Source: Bacillaceae bacterium
GTDB taxonomy: Bacteria > Bacillota > Bacilli > JACDOE01
Direction of reading: 5' to 3'
Length of the DNA: 64,000 bases
NCBI GenBank assembly: GCA_017656255.1
Contig: JACDOE010000003.1
Coordinates: 126,457 to 190,456, forward strand
Under the pieces are notes generated by a model. That model was not told the origin of the DNA, made no database searches, and worked only from the letters and a program-made list of their open reading frames with translations. Within the stretch, counting starts at the first letter, position 1; each line of letters begins with the position of its first letter. The position numbers and the translations under genes are program-made. Positions 11,401 through 19,637 of this stretch are shown one piece after another.

Positions 11401-11919
11401 ATAAAACCGGTCCTCCCCGAAGATCCGGCGGTATTCTTCCGCCGCGTTCACCGCCTCTTCCCAGTTGTTCTGAAGCAGGAGCGACGAAACTTCTCCGCTC
11501 ATACAGGAACTGAGCGCGATGATCCCTTCACTGTACCGGCTCAGTATCTCTTTATTGACACGGGGCTTATAATAAAACCCTTCCAGATGGGCAACGGATG
11601 TGAGTCGCATCAAATTGCGGTAACCCTCCAGATTTTCCGCCAGCAGCACGAGATGATACATTCGATTCTCACCCCGGGGGCGCTTGTCGGACAGACTGCC
11701 GTTCACCACATAGGCCTCCACCCCGATGATCGGTCTGATCCCCTGCTTGCGGCAGGCTTTGTAAAAAGGGATCGCTCCGTACATCACGCCGTGATCGGTC
11801 AGCGCCAGTGCGTCCATACCCAGTTCCGCCGCTTTTTGCGCCAGTTGTTCGACTCTGGCCGCCCCGTCCAGCAGACTGTATTCACTATGTACATGCAGAT
11901 GCACAAATGCGTTGCCCAT
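8458..11919 (-). CDS. dnaE: DNA polymerase III subunit alpha (DnaE)
   Basis: Replicative-type C-family polymerase; in low-GC Gram-positives DnaE works beside PolC and extends primers on the lagging strand. The 1153-residue protein has an N-terminal PHP domain (HLHVHSEYSLLDGA, ALTDHGVMYGAI), the polymerase core with GPGRGSAAGSLVAYLL and the catalytic aspartates in PDIDIDFSYDRRDEVI, a helix-hairpin-helix region (FGLAAVKNVGIKAI) and a C-terminal OB domain (GDPMAFVTFEDKTAQVEVVVF). ATG 11919 is preferred because GGGAAGGAAG precedes it; a GTG at 11949 is in frame. It is divergent from ytrH. Confidence 0.97.
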   Translation of the reverse strand: MGNAFVHLHVHSEYSLLDGAARVEQLAQKAAELGMDALALTDHGVMYGAIPFYKACRKQGIRPIIGVEAYVVNGSLSDKRPRGENRMYHLVLLAENLEGYRNLMRLTSVAHLEGFYYKPRVNKEILSRYSEGIIALSSCMSGEVSSLLLQNNWEEAVNAAEEYRRIFGEDRFYLELQDHGLEQQKIINQRMVKLSRQTGIPLVATNDVHYVHREDAKIQDVVLCIGTGKTLDDEERFRMDTDQLYLRSAEEMKQLFAYAPEALENTVRIAERCRVEIPLGEQILPRYPLPEGVSAEAFLRQKCKEGLEKRYQSVTPEIRERLDYELSVIEKMGFSDYFLIVWDFMNFAHRNGIMTGPGRGSAAGSLVAYLLEITNIDPIRFNLLFERFLNPERVTMPDIDIDFSYDRRDEVIDYVVDKYGKTHVAQIITFGTMAARAAVRDVGRVLNLPYALVDKTAKLIPSAPGMTIDRALQESPEFKQVYETNRDVSELIETARKVEGLPRHASTHAAGVVISRDPLTHHVPLQEGSDAHVLTQYSMDILEEIGLLKMDFLGLRNLTIMEHTLKNIKDTTGEELDLNRIPLDDAKTYELLGRGDTTGVFQLESTGMRQVLRDLKPEHIEDVIAVLALYRPGPMEIIPEFVATKHGDKPIEYLHPDLEPILKDTYGYIVYQEQIMQIASKMAGFTLGEADILRRAVSKKKKEILQEQREKFVEGCVQQGYGEKLGHQLYDLIVRFADYGFNRSHSAAYAIIAYQMAYLKANYPLSFMAALLTMVMGNPSKVAEYVEECRKMGISVLPPDINESETYFAVKNDVIRFGLAAVKNVGIKAIQSIVSERRKGKYNNLLDFCTRVDTRACNKRVMESLIQCGAMDSLPGHRAQLLSVLDEAMDRTSAYKKDGNIDQMNLFESSGAGGQAIPDDLDYPEMPPFEHKEILEYERELLGLYVSGHPLDEYDYVYQHPDMKKLNRLTELPDDQTIRTAGMIYDMKPITTRKGDPMAFVTFEDKTAQVEVVVFPRVFETFRHLLHREKIIILEARVNHDENGVKLIADRIWDIAAVPKKRFLQSGTGEHQEIFIRINAEVEQNKKKLSQIRHILLNSDGDSTVYLYYESDRKIKKLPEAYRINVTPRLKMQIEEILGKGSIKIKNKAKHVY

Positions 11920-12006
11920 GGGTAATCTTCCTTCCCGTTTGTTCCTCACAAGGTTCCATTTCCATTATACCTCAGTTTTAAAAACGAGAACATATATTCC
12001 TCTTTA

Positions 12007-12035
12007 TCATAAATGAACTTTTTGCACCATACAAT
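12007..12035 (+). promoter_or_regulatory. Putative sigma-E sporulation promoter of ytrHI
   Basis: TCATAAA (12007-12013), 14-base spacer, CATACAAT (12028-12035). The -10 matches the sigma-E consensus CATACAnT exactly and the -35 fits TCATA-type boxes. ytrHI is a mother-cell sporulation operon in B. subtilis, so the site makes biological sense. Confidence 0.7.
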
Positions 12036-12070
12036 GATGATGAGGTTGTCTAAGGCGGGGGGCGGAAAAC

Positions 12071-12391
12071 ATGATGGTCATGGAACGAATGATCGTTTAT
12101 TTTTTTGTATCAATGGGCATTGTCATCGGGGGATCGATTCTGGGCGGCGTCGGATATCTGCTTACCAGACAGGCGCCCATGTATGAAATTGAATTGCTGG
12201 CACCCAAACTGAAGATCTGGGGACTGGTCGGTGCACTCGGCGGCACATTCGATTCGTTCATGCAGATTGAGCGGGTTCTGGAGGGCGCCTTTTCTCCCAT
12301 CGTCAAACAAATTATTTATATTTTAAGTGCCTTTGCCGGAGCCCATGTGGGAACGAAGCTGATCCTGTGGCTGGTCCAGGGGGAACAATGA
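12071..12391 (+). CDS. ytrH: Sporulation membrane protein YtrH
   Basis: A 106-residue membrane protein of the YtrH family, needed for efficient sporulation in B. subtilis. It has an N-terminal hydrophobic helix (MIVYFFVSMGIVIGGSILGG), a central segment with KIWGLVGALGGTFDSFMQIE and a second hydrophobic helix near residues 80-100. It overlaps ytrI by four bases (ATGA), the same arrangement as in Bacillus, and follows the sigma-E-like promoter at 12007-12035. Its neighbour dnaE, in the opposite orientation, is also conserved context. Confidence 0.9.
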   Translation: MMVMERMIVYFFVSMGIVIGGSILGGVGYLLTRQAPMYEIELLAPKLKIWGLVGALGGTFDSFMQIERVLEGAFSPIVKQIIYILSAFAGAHVGTKLILWLVQGEQ

Positions 12392-12852
12392 GAAAAAGGT
12401 TGCAGTTAATGGCTGTCTTTCTTCTGGGCATGCTGGCCGGAGCCAGCTTCATGCTTTTTTATATCGGTCCCCGGATCGAGGAATTGAAATACAATAATAA
12501 TTTGCTGCAGAAACAGAACGATGATCTGCAAAAACAGGTGGCCGACCTGGAAGAAACAAATCAGAAACACCGTCATGAACAGCAGACCATCCAGAATATT
12601 ATTGTCAATGTGGGTCAGGATGATAAAATGAATGACCTGGAACTGGAAGTTGCCAAAAAAATCAAGCGGGATGTGGAATGGATGATTGGTTTATCCATTG
12701 AGGGGATGACGGAATTCCATCAGGGGATCCATACCCTTTTTCAAAACAAGAAATATGACATTGATGAAAAGCGGGTGACGGTTAACCTTAAAACGTTGAT
12801 TATCCAACAAAACGTTTACCTTTATGTGTCGGCTGAGGTTGAAAATAACTGA
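12388..12852 (+). CDS. ytrI: Sporulation membrane protein YtrI
   Basis: A 154-residue bitopic membrane protein: one N-terminal helix (LMAVFLLGMLAGASFMLFYI), then a coiled coil (LLQKQNDDLQKQVADLEE), then a small C-terminal domain of mixed alpha/beta pattern ending in VYLYVSAEVENN. This matches YtrI, which acts with YtrH during sporulation. ATG 12388 overlaps the ytrH stop and has GGGGG upstream; a GTG at 12367 is in frame but less likely. Confidence 0.88.
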   Translation: MRKRLQLMAVFLLGMLAGASFMLFYIGPRIEELKYNNNLLQKQNDDLQKQVADLEETNQKHRHEQQTIQNIIVNVGQDDKMNDLELEVAKKIKRDVEWMIGLSIEGMTEFHQGIHTLFQNKKYDIDEKRVTVNLKTLIIQQNVYLYVSAEVENN

Positions 12853-13038
12853 AAATCATTTTATAATATAAGTTCAGACTTCGCTTTAATCCCCCGGGAT
12901 ACTTCAAATGAAAATTGTGTGACAATTGTTGAAATTCCATCCATACAGCCGTTCTTTCCTTTATAATAAAGATAGAGACAGACATACATCATAAAGTGAC
13001 ACAGGACATATCCAAATTTTTCAGAGGAGGGATGTACG

Positions 13039-13236
13039 ATGATCATCAATCGCAGAGCAATGGCACGAGCCAAGGTTGAGAAGCTGAAAAAAGGGTTGTC
13101 TGCCTATGCAGAAACCAGGGAAGTTGCGGAACTGGTTGAGAAGTACATCAAGGAAAACAACCTGAATGTCTTCATTGACCGTACACCACTGGGTACATGG
13201 TTCATCCCGGAGGAGGAACAAAAGAACATTGGATAA
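13039..13236 (+). CDS. Small protein of unknown function
   Basis: A 65-residue soluble protein with a strong ribosome binding site (GAGGAGGG, 12 bases upstream of the ATG) and its own terminator. The first half is a basic helix (NRRAMARAKVEKLKKGL), the second a helix AELVEKYIKENN followed by NVFIDRTPLGTWFIPEEE. I do not recognise a family. In B. subtilis the nrnA gene (ytqI) lies at this place between ytrI and ytpI; this protein is far too short to be NrnA, so the locus has changed here. Confidence 0.6.
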   Translation: MIINRRAMARAKVEKLKKGLSAYAETREVAELVEKYIKENNLNVFIDRTPLGTWFIPEEEQKNIG

Positions 13237-13275
13237 GCAGATGACGCCAGAGAAAAACAGGTGGACGTTACCCTG

Positions 13276-13324
13276 ATTCCCCCTTTCTGTTGAGTTTGAT
13301 AAGAAAGGGGGATTTTATTTTTTT
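13276..13324 (+). terminator. Intrinsic terminator after the 65-residue gene
   Basis: ATTCCCCCTTTCT (13276-13288) pairs with AGAAAGGGGGAT (13302-13313) and is followed by TTTATTTTTTT. Confidence 0.85.
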
Positions 13325-13440
13325 GGCTGATATTGCGACGGAGACAGGATGACGACTGTTTTCCTTTGATATGAGAACGGCTATAATATAGAAGTGTATA
13401 TATTTGAGACGTTGAGACTATCAGTTGGGAGGCATCAAAC

Positions 13441-13740
13441 ATGTGGGGGTTGCTTTTTTTGAGTATCGCCCTGGTAGCCGGGGTTTTTTCTTTTTATTAC
13501 AGTGCAAGGTCGAGAAAAATGACGGACGAGAATGAAAAGCAGGTTGTCCGTGCCAAAATGAATGTCAGTATGGGGATTATGTTGATGGCACTGGCGACGA
13601 ATTTGCTGGGCGTCAACCAGACGGATAGTGTCCGGTTTGTTGTCGGGGCTGTGTTTGGCATGCTGGGAGCAGCCAATTTGTTTCTGGGGATGCGGAATTA
13701 CAGGGTGTTCAGGGAGAAGTTGGAGGATGTGCGGAAATGA
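13441..13740 (+). CDS. ytpI: YtpI family membrane protein
   Basis: A 99-residue protein with three predicted membrane segments (LLFLSIALVAGVFSFYY, the region around MGIMLMALATNLLG and VVGAVFGMLGAANLFLG), matching the YtpI family of unknown function. A TATAAT box lies about 50 bases upstream of the start. ytpI and ytoI are adjacent in B. subtilis; here a whole Tad locus separates them. Confidence 0.85.
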   Translation: MWGLLFLSIALVAGVFSFYYSARSRKMTDENEKQVVRAKMNVSMGIMLMALATNLLGVNQTDSVRFVVGAVFGMLGAANLFLGMRNYRVFREKLEDVRK

Positions 13741-13770
13741 AAAACCGGGGGTGGTTCGCCCCGGTTTTTT
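13741..13770. terminator. Bidirectional terminator between ytpI and tadC
   Basis: AAAACCGGGG/CCCCGGTTTT hairpin with T-run on the plus strand and A-run on the left, so it can serve both convergent transcripts. Confidence 0.85.
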
Positions 13771-13779
13771 CATTATTAA

Positions 13780-14703
13780 CTATTCCAGGCTAGTAAACAT
13801 TTCGACAAGTTGGATAATGGTGGGTGCAAGTAAGACGATAAATATACTGGGGAAAATGAAGATAACTAGCGGAAAAAGCATTTTAATCGGGGCCTTCATG
13901 GCTGCTTCTTCTGCTCTTTGCTTTCTTTTATCCCGTAATTCATCAGACTGAATCCGAAGGACATTGACCATTCCAATTCCCATCCGGTCTGCCTGAAGGA
14001 TTCCGTTTATGACACCTGTTAATTCATCCAGGTTCATGCGCTCCTTTAATGAATTGAGGGATTCCCGTCGATTACGACCAATTCTGATTTCATCCAGATA
14101 TCGGCTGAACTCTTCTCCAAGAACACCATGTTCTTTTTCAACAATTTTACCGATAGATGAATCAAAACCAAGGCCTGCCTCCATACTAACTGTAAGTAAA
14201 TCCAGAAAGTCCGGCAGTTCTTTCAAAGCCTGCATCCGTCTTTTTTTTGCTTTTTGCTGCAGATAAAACTGAGGGTACCATAAACTAAATGCAACTCCAA
14301 CCATTAACACTAAAATAACCTGCAGGGTGGAATAACCGATTAAGAAGAAGTACCCGGCTAATATAATAGGTATGATAATAACAAATAATATTTGAATCAA
14401 CCGAAAATCGACAGGGGTCAAATTAAAGGGATTTCCTGCCTGTAGCAATTTTAATTCCAGTTCATCTTTTTTACCACCGGAAATTTTACTTCCCACTTTT
14501 TTTCGAACTTCATTGGTTAATGGAACGATCGCCCTTTCCATCAGTGATTTTTCTTCTTCAATTTCTTCCTTTGTTTTCGGTTGCCCCAGCGAATTCAGAC
14601 GGCGCTTGACAGAACTTGCCTGATTTCGAGAAAATAGACTGGCTACACCATAGAACAAAAGTAAAGTTGTTGCAAAAATGCTTAACAATAATATTTCCTT
14701 CAT
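13780..14703 (-). CDS. tadC: Tad pilus platform protein TadC (T2SSF domain)
   Basis: A 307-residue inner-membrane platform protein of the type II secretion F family, one half of the TadB/TadC pair that anchors the pilus motor. Hydrophobic segments lie at the N-terminus (EILLLSIFATTLLLFYGVA), around residues 105-150, and at the C-terminus (FPLVIFIFPSIFIVLLAPTI). The T2SSF core shows LPDFLDLLTVSMEAGLGFD and the second helix pair with LADRMGIGM-like sequence. It follows tadB by four bases and is the last gene of the pilus operon. Confidence 0.9.
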   Translation of the reverse strand: MKEILLLSIFATTLLLFYGVASLFSRNQASSVKRRLNSLGQPKTKEEIEEEKSLMERAIVPLTNEVRKKVGSKISGGKKDELELKLLQAGNPFNLTPVDFRLIQILFVIIIPIILAGYFFLIGYSTLQVILVLMVGVAFSLWYPQFYLQQKAKKRRMQALKELPDFLDLLTVSMEAGLGFDSSIGKIVEKEHGVLGEEFSRYLDEIRIGRNRRESLNSLKERMNLDELTGVINGILQADRMGIGMVNVLRIQSDELRDKRKQRAEEAAMKAPIKMLFPLVIFIFPSIFIVLLAPTIIQLVEMFTSLE

Positions 14704-14707
14704 TGTG

Positions 14708-15679
14708 CTATACCTCGATCGTTACAATTTTTTTAATCATTAAAAATCCTAGTAGGCTGGAAATGACGCCTACCACTACTAGGGCAATGCCAAGCGGATT
14801 TCGAAATAATGTTAAAATATAATTTTCATCCATAAGGTAGATCACTATCCCCAGACCGAATGGCAAAAATCCGACAACGTATCCGGATAATCTTCCCTGT
14901 GCTGTCAGGGTTCTTATTTGCCTCTGAATCCGGTTTCGTTCCCGAATTGTATTGACAATGGTAGAAATTATAGTAGCAAGGTTTCCTCCAACCTGTCGTT
15001 GCACAACAACCGCTTCTATCAAAAGTTCGAGATCATAACTCGGCACCCTTACTTTTAGATTGTTTAATGCTTCTTCAAGGGTTCTTCCCCACTGCATTTC
15101 CCGAATGACTGTATCCAACTCTGTACTGATCGGATCATCCATTTCATCGGCAGCCGTTTGTAGAGCCTGTGGAAAACTGAATCCGGCTCGAAGAGAGCTG
15201 ACCATTGTATTTAATGCTTCTGGTAGTTGTTCATTAAATCTTTGCAGGCGCTGGTCGATCCGCCTCTTTATCCATATTTTGGGTAGCATCCATCCGGCAA
15301 AGAGACCGATAATTCCCATAAAAATAGATCCCGTAATCAAATTTGTTAGAAAAAAGAGTAACAGTGTAAAAATAATTCGAAATACGATATACTCTTCAGC
15401 ATGTAATTGCAAACCGGCAGCGGTCAACTGATTCTGTAATACCTGCAACTTCTCTTTCGTTGTGAATCGCGTTCCCATGCGTCGTGCTGCCTGATTAAAT
15501 TCAAGGATTTGTTTCCTTCTCTTTTCCTTCAATTTTTCTTTTTGTTCGTCATCCAACTCATCAACAAGGTGTTTCAGACGGCGATTTACTTCAGCTTTGT
15601 TAACAAACCTCCATGATAGAAGGCTATATATGAAAAAAAAGATGGTTAATCCTGCCAGTATCAAAAGGATGACTTCCAC
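14708..15679 (-). CDS. tadB: Tad pilus platform protein TadB (T2SSF domain)
   Basis: Partner of TadC in the membrane platform. Starting at GTG 15679 (GGAGGAG about nine bases upstream) gives 323 residues beginning VEVILLILAGLTIFFFIY; the longer frame to 15808 lies inside tadA and is not credible. The T2SSF core is LPEALNTMVSSLRAGFSFPQ and the second half has VQRQVGGNLATIISTIVNTIRERNRIQR, typical of TadB. The start is two bases after the tadA stop. Confidence 0.9.
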   Translation of the reverse strand: MEVILLILAGLTIFFFIYSLLSWRFVNKAEVNRRLKHLVDELDDEQKEKLKEKRRKQILEFNQAARRMGTRFTTKEKLQVLQNQLTAAGLQLHAEEYIVFRIIFTLLLFFLTNLITGSIFMGIIGLFAGWMLPKIWIKRRIDQRLQRFNEQLPEALNTMVSSLRAGFSFPQALQTAADEMDDPISTELDTVIREMQWGRTLEEALNNLKVRVPSYDLELLIEAVVVQRQVGGNLATIISTIVNTIRERNRIQRQIRTLTAQGRLSGYVVGFLPFGLGIVIYLMDENYILTLFRNPLGIALVVVGVISSLLGFLMIKKIVTIEV

Positions 15680-15680
15680 G

Positions 15681-17084
15681 TTACCACTCTCCTCCAGGAA
15701 TAAAGATGCTACTGGGAATATGAATACCGGAAGTCTCCAGTCGTTCATAGAAATGAGGTTTAATTCCAGTAGGAACAAGTTGTCCGAGAATTTTCCCTTC
15801 CTCATCAACGCCGGTCTGTTTAAAAGTAAAAATTTCCTGGAGTACGATTGTATCTCCTTCTAATCCCAGTACTTCCGTAATGCTGGTGATTTTTCGAGAA
15901 CCATCTCTCAATCTGGATTGATGAACGATAACATCCAGCGCACCTGCTATCTGTTCCCTAATTGCACGTACAGGCAATTCAATTCCGGCCATCAAAACCA
16001 TTGTTTCCAGCCTGGAAATCATATCGCGAGGGCTGTTAGCGTGACCGGTACCCAGTGAACCATCATGCCCGGTATTCATTGCTTGAAGCATGTCCAGAGC
16101 TTCTGCTCCACGAACCTCCCCGACCACAATACGTTCAGGTCTCATACGCAGAGAATTGCGGACCAAATCACGAATGGTGATTTCCCCTTTCCCTTCCAGA
16201 TTAGGCGGTCGGGTTTCAAGAGAGACAACGTGCTCCTGTCCCAATTGTAATTCAGCTGCATCCTCAATGGTGATAATTCGCTCATCAGAAGGAATAAACG
16301 ATGACAGGACATTCAGGGTCGTCGTTTTACCGGATCCTGTACCCCCACTAACGAACATATTTAATTTTGCCTTAACGCAGGCATCCAGGAATGTTGCCAT
16401 CTCCTGTGTAAGCGTTCCGAAACTAATCAAATCATCAATCGTAAAAGGATCACTTGAAAATTTACGAATCGTGATTGTGGGTCCGTTAAGAGCCAGAGGT
16501 GGTATGATCGCATTCACACGAGACCCATCAGGAAGGCGTGCATCCACCATAGGTGAACTTTCATCGATTCTTCTCCCCAGGGGGGCAACAATTTTCTCAA
16601 TGATATTCATGACATGCTGATCGTCACGAAATTTGAGATCGCTCAGTTCAATTTTCCCCTTTTTCTCAACATAAACCTGGTCCGGTCCATTGACCATAAT
16701 CTCTGTAATATCGTCATCTACAAGAAGATCATTCAGCGGACCAAACCCGGTCGCTTCATCGATCAGTTCCCTGATCATCCGCTGTTTCTCCTGGGGTTTG
16801 ATCTCGGTTTCTTCTTTTAGGACGTTTGAAGCAATTTCTTCAATCTTTTTTTCAATCCCCTCTTCATCTTCGTCCTTAATTTCTTTGATCAGCTCATTTT
16901 GAAGACGGGTTTTAATCTGTTCGTATTTTTCCTCTTTTGGAGATTTAGCTTTTGTTGCTTCACGCTTACTCTTTCCGGAAGAATCTTTTCTGAATTTGTT
17001 AATGATCTTGCTATCCGGTTTTTGGATCTCCTCCTGCTCCAGATCCCGTTGTTGTTCCTTAAGACGTTGGAGAAGGCTGCTCAT
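15681..17084 (-). CDS. tadA: Tad pilus assembly ATPase TadA/CpaF
   Basis: Secretion-type hexameric ATPase that powers Flp pilus assembly at the cytoplasmic face. The 467-residue protein has a charged N-terminal region, an N-domain around DEATGFGPLNDLLVDDDITEI, Walker A SGGTGSGKTTTLNVL, an Asp box (IITIEDAAELQL), Walker B-type RIVVGEVRGAEALDMLQAMN and the His box GHDGSLGTGHANSPRDMISR. This order is diagnostic of CpaF. Its start overlaps the end of cpaE by 26 bases. Confidence 0.95.
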   Translation of the reverse strand: MSSLLQRLKEQQRDLEQEEIQKPDSKIINKFRKDSSGKSKREATKAKSPKEEKYEQIKTRLQNELIKEIKDEDEEGIEKKIEEIASNVLKEETEIKPQEKQRMIRELIDEATGFGPLNDLLVDDDITEIMVNGPDQVYVEKKGKIELSDLKFRDDQHVMNIIEKIVAPLGRRIDESSPMVDARLPDGSRVNAIIPPLALNGPTITIRKFSSDPFTIDDLISFGTLTQEMATFLDACVKAKLNMFVSGGTGSGKTTTLNVLSSFIPSDERIITIEDAAELQLGQEHVVSLETRPPNLEGKGEITIRDLVRNSLRMRPERIVVGEVRGAEALDMLQAMNTGHDGSLGTGHANSPRDMISRLETMVLMAGIELPVRAIREQIAGALDVIVHQSRLRDGSRKITSITEVLGLEGDTIVLQEIFTFKQTGVDEEGKILGQLVPTGIKPHFYERLETSGIHIPSSIFIPGGEW

Positions 17085-17925
17085 GCTTCAATTCCCCTTT
17101 CTGTCTGCTTGAAAAGAGGCTTCTGATAAAACCGCAACATTTTTTCGAATTCATCGTTTTTACATTTTCTATTTTAAGTGTTGTGTCCTCATTGTTTGAA
17201 ATGACCTGCGCAAGCTGGACGATAGCTCTTGCTACGTCGGTCTGGCTCCGGGTAGATGCCAGCGGAATGCCGCGATTAATGGAAGTTGTGACAGCCTGTG
17301 GTTGATCCGGAATCGGTACCGGTTCAAGATCCGGGAAAATGCGAAGAACATCATTGTATTTAATCTCACTTTTTTCCACGACTCGATTCATAATCAAACG
17401 AATTTTGTCTTGCATTCCCAGAGATGAAAGGGTATCCACATATTGTCTTGCAGCCTGAATGCTTGACAAATCCATTGTAGACACCACCATAATGTCCGTT
17501 GCCTGATCGACGGCCACCAGTGTGTGTTCATGAAAACCGACTGCGGTATCGACAACAAGATAGTCAAATTGAGCAGACAACTTTTGGATGATACTTTCCA
17601 CATCCTTAGATGTAATCAACTCTGCCTGCTCCGGTCGCGACGGAGGCGGAAGGATCTGAATGCCACTGGAATGCCTAATTAAATAATCTTCCAGTCGTGT
17701 ATCCGGATCTTCACGTTGAGATTCAATGTAATCGAACACGGTGTACCTGGGGTCAATGTCCGTCAAAATAGAAATATCACCGAACTGAAAATCGGCGTCG
17801 ATCAGACATACACGATAGCTTGCTCTGGCCAGAGCAATACTTAAATTTGTTGCCATGACGGTACGACCGGAACCACCCTTCGGTCCACAAACAACAATGA
17901 CTTTGTTTTCCGACGTTCTACTCAT
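17059..17925 (-). CDS. cpaE: CpaE/TadZ-like MinD-family ATPase
   Basis: A 288-residue MinD/ParA-type ATPase that in Tad systems localises the pilus machine to the membrane. It has a deviant Walker A CGPKGGSGRTVMATNL, switch-like DADFQFGDISILTD and the Walker B strand FDYLVVDTAVGF. There is no N-terminal receiver-like domain, which many CpaE proteins have, so it is the short TadZ form. A basic cysteine-containing tail (KKCCGFIRSLF) near the C-terminus could be a membrane-targeting helix; that is inference. Confidence 0.85.
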   Translation of the reverse strand: MSRTSENKVIVVCGPKGGSGRTVMATNLSIALARASYRVCLIDADFQFGDISILTDIDPRYTVFDYIESQREDPDTRLEDYLIRHSSGIQILPPPSRPEQAELITSKDVESIIQKLSAQFDYLVVDTAVGFHEHTLVAVDQATDIMVVSTMDLSSIQAARQYVDTLSSLGMQDKIRLIMNRVVEKSEIKYNDVLRIFPDLEPVPIPDQPQAVTTSINRGIPLASTRSQTDVARAIVQLAQVISNNEDTTLKIENVKTMNSKKCCGFIRSLFSSRQKGELKHEQPSPTS

Positions 17926-17961
17926 TTAAACCACCCTTTCCAGCTTGCTATTAATTTGATA

Positions 17962-18657
17962 CTACTCTTTCTGTGTTTCACTAGTTTCCTTTGCCTTTGA
18001 ACGAAGTGTCAGATAAAGTGTACCCCTGGATTGCCAGTGTACAAGTGTCCTTGCCTGCGTATCATCCACATCAAGAGTGACAGCCTGATAATCATTTGCC
18101 CCATTTTTTTGTTCATTCCTGAGTTTATCTTTAGGAATTAATCGTTGACCAACCGCCAATACGGGAATATCCTGGAGAAGTGTCTCTGTCACGACCTGAG
18201 CATTTTCGTTAGGTGCATAGGTAACAAGAACATTGACACGATCTCCAGGTTCGATCAAATTCGATACCGATGATGTATAACTGACGTTAATTGAAACAGC
18301 TCTTTTTTTAGGCGGAATGACATGTGACAGAATTTCAATTTGATCTTTATCATCGAGCAAGCGATGTTTAAGAACAATTTCACCTTCTGCAAAATTGGTG
18401 GATGCAATTTTCCCGACTACTTGATTTATATCACTTACAGCATTACTGTAAGATTCTGAATAAGGAATCTCCACCGATTCGACCATCTGACTGGTGATGG
18501 TCTGGTATGGAGATACAGGCTGTGTGGTTTGAACCACGGTTATTGTTTTCTGTCCAATTGTCGTTTCAAAAGACATACTGTTCATGTAATAATAAAATAC
18601 GCCTGTGGTAATAGCCGCCAGTATCACTGCAATGATGAAAATGGTTCTTGTTTTCAT
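17962..18657 (-). CDS. cpaB: CpaB/RcpC family SAF-domain pilus assembly protein
   Basis: A 231-residue protein with one N-terminal membrane anchor (TIFIIAVILAAITTGVFYYY) followed by a SAF domain (VVQTTQPVSPYQTITSQMVE, then NFAEGEIVLKHRL) and a C-terminal RcpC-type domain (RAVSINVSYTSSVSNLIEPGDRVNV). In diderms RcpC supports the secretin; in monoderms the CpaB homologue stays with the pilus machine in the envelope. It lies 36 bases before cpaE. Confidence 0.88.
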   Translation of the reverse strand: MKTRTIFIIAVILAAITTGVFYYYMNSMSFETTIGQKTITVVQTTQPVSPYQTITSQMVESVEIPYSESYSNAVSDINQVVGKIASTNFAEGEIVLKHRLLDDKDQIEILSHVIPPKKRAVSINVSYTSSVSNLIEPGDRVNVLVTYAPNENAQVVTETLLQDIPVLAVGQRLIPKDKLRNEQKNGANDYQAVTLDVDDTQARTLVHWQSRGTLYLTLRSKAKETSETQKE

Positions 18658-18717
18658 AAGCCCTCCGTTATCTTTCTTTTTGATTTTTATATTTAAAATA
18701 AATTATCATCATGTTCG

Positions 18718-19635
18718 TTAGAAACTGAGGCGTAACGCATATGCCCCGAAGTCTTCCTGGGTCTCAGATCCGTATGAATTCGGCCAGACTCCATTAATAA
18801 ATTTGCCCACGATTCCTTTATTGTCACTGGTTAAGTCTTCTATGTAAAACAGGGCAAAGCCTACTATAACAACTTCTTTCAGGGTTCCTGATTCATAGAT
18901 AGGGTCGTATACCGGAAGTAACATGACCCGTGTACAATCTCTGCTATAATTATCGTAGCTATTCGGCGGTTCCGGGCAACCATCCATACGATACTGAATG
19001 GCATCTCTTGTTTTACCGGTTACTACACCGTGTTCCGTATCAAAGCGATCACCAGCTTCTATAAATTCAGGATAACCGTGCATCAGGTATTCGTTATACC
19101 AGTCTGCCCCCGGGAGATGCCCCATACTTAAAACTCCCGTGTAACCGATGTCCGGATTACTTAGTTTCAGAACATAACTCTGGCTTCTGTCAAGCGTTTT
19201 GTACCAGTCTCTGTTGACTCCGACTGGAGCCACTCCTTTTGCTTTGGTAATCGACTCAATCACGGCTGCTGAATGAACTTGAACGTCTACAGTGTCGATT
19301 CCTAAAATTCTGGCAAACGACATGGTTACGTTTTTATTTACTACAGCTTCAATCCGATGATTTTCATTTTCAAGTTGTATATTGTTTAAATCATGTGTTG
19401 CATTTTCACTTAATATGTTTGTTGCTACATCTATAGCTTCATCCGGTTCGGATGGAAGAGATTGTCCTCCTGATAATACTGCTGAATTGGCAGCTCTCTG
19501 CAAATGACTTTTTTCTGCATAAACCCGGCCAAAATCTACAACAAACGCAACGATTCCTAGAATGACAAACATCGTTACCATTAAAATCAGAACGACAGAG
19601 CCTTCTTCTTTTTTTAACAAACTTTTAATTAACAT
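18718..19635 (-). CDS. tadG: TadG-like Flp pilus minor component
   Basis: A 305-residue protein with the N-terminal Tad/TadG signature: KKEEGSVVLILMVTMFVILGI, a hydrophobic helix then DFGRVYAEKSHLQRAANSAV, which is typical of the putative Flp pilus-assembly TadG-like domain. The remaining ~220 residues are exposed and largely family-specific, with two cysteines near residues 218 and 229 that could form a disulfide. The gene starts two bases after tadE. Confidence 0.8.
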   Translation of the reverse strand: MLIKSLLKKEEGSVVLILMVTMFVILGIVAFVVDFGRVYAEKSHLQRAANSAVLSGGQSLPSEPDEAIDVATNILSENATHDLNNIQLENENHRIEAVVNKNVTMSFARILGIDTVDVQVHSAAVIESITKAKGVAPVGVNRDWYKTLDRSQSYVLKLSNPDIGYTGVLSMGHLPGADWYNEYLMHGYPEFIEAGDRFDTEHGVVTGKTRDAIQYRMDGCPEPPNSYDNYSRDCTRVMLLPVYDPIYESGTLKEVVIVGFALFYIEDLTSDNKGIVGKFINGVWPNSYGSETQEDFGAYALRLSF

Positions 19636-19637
19636 GG

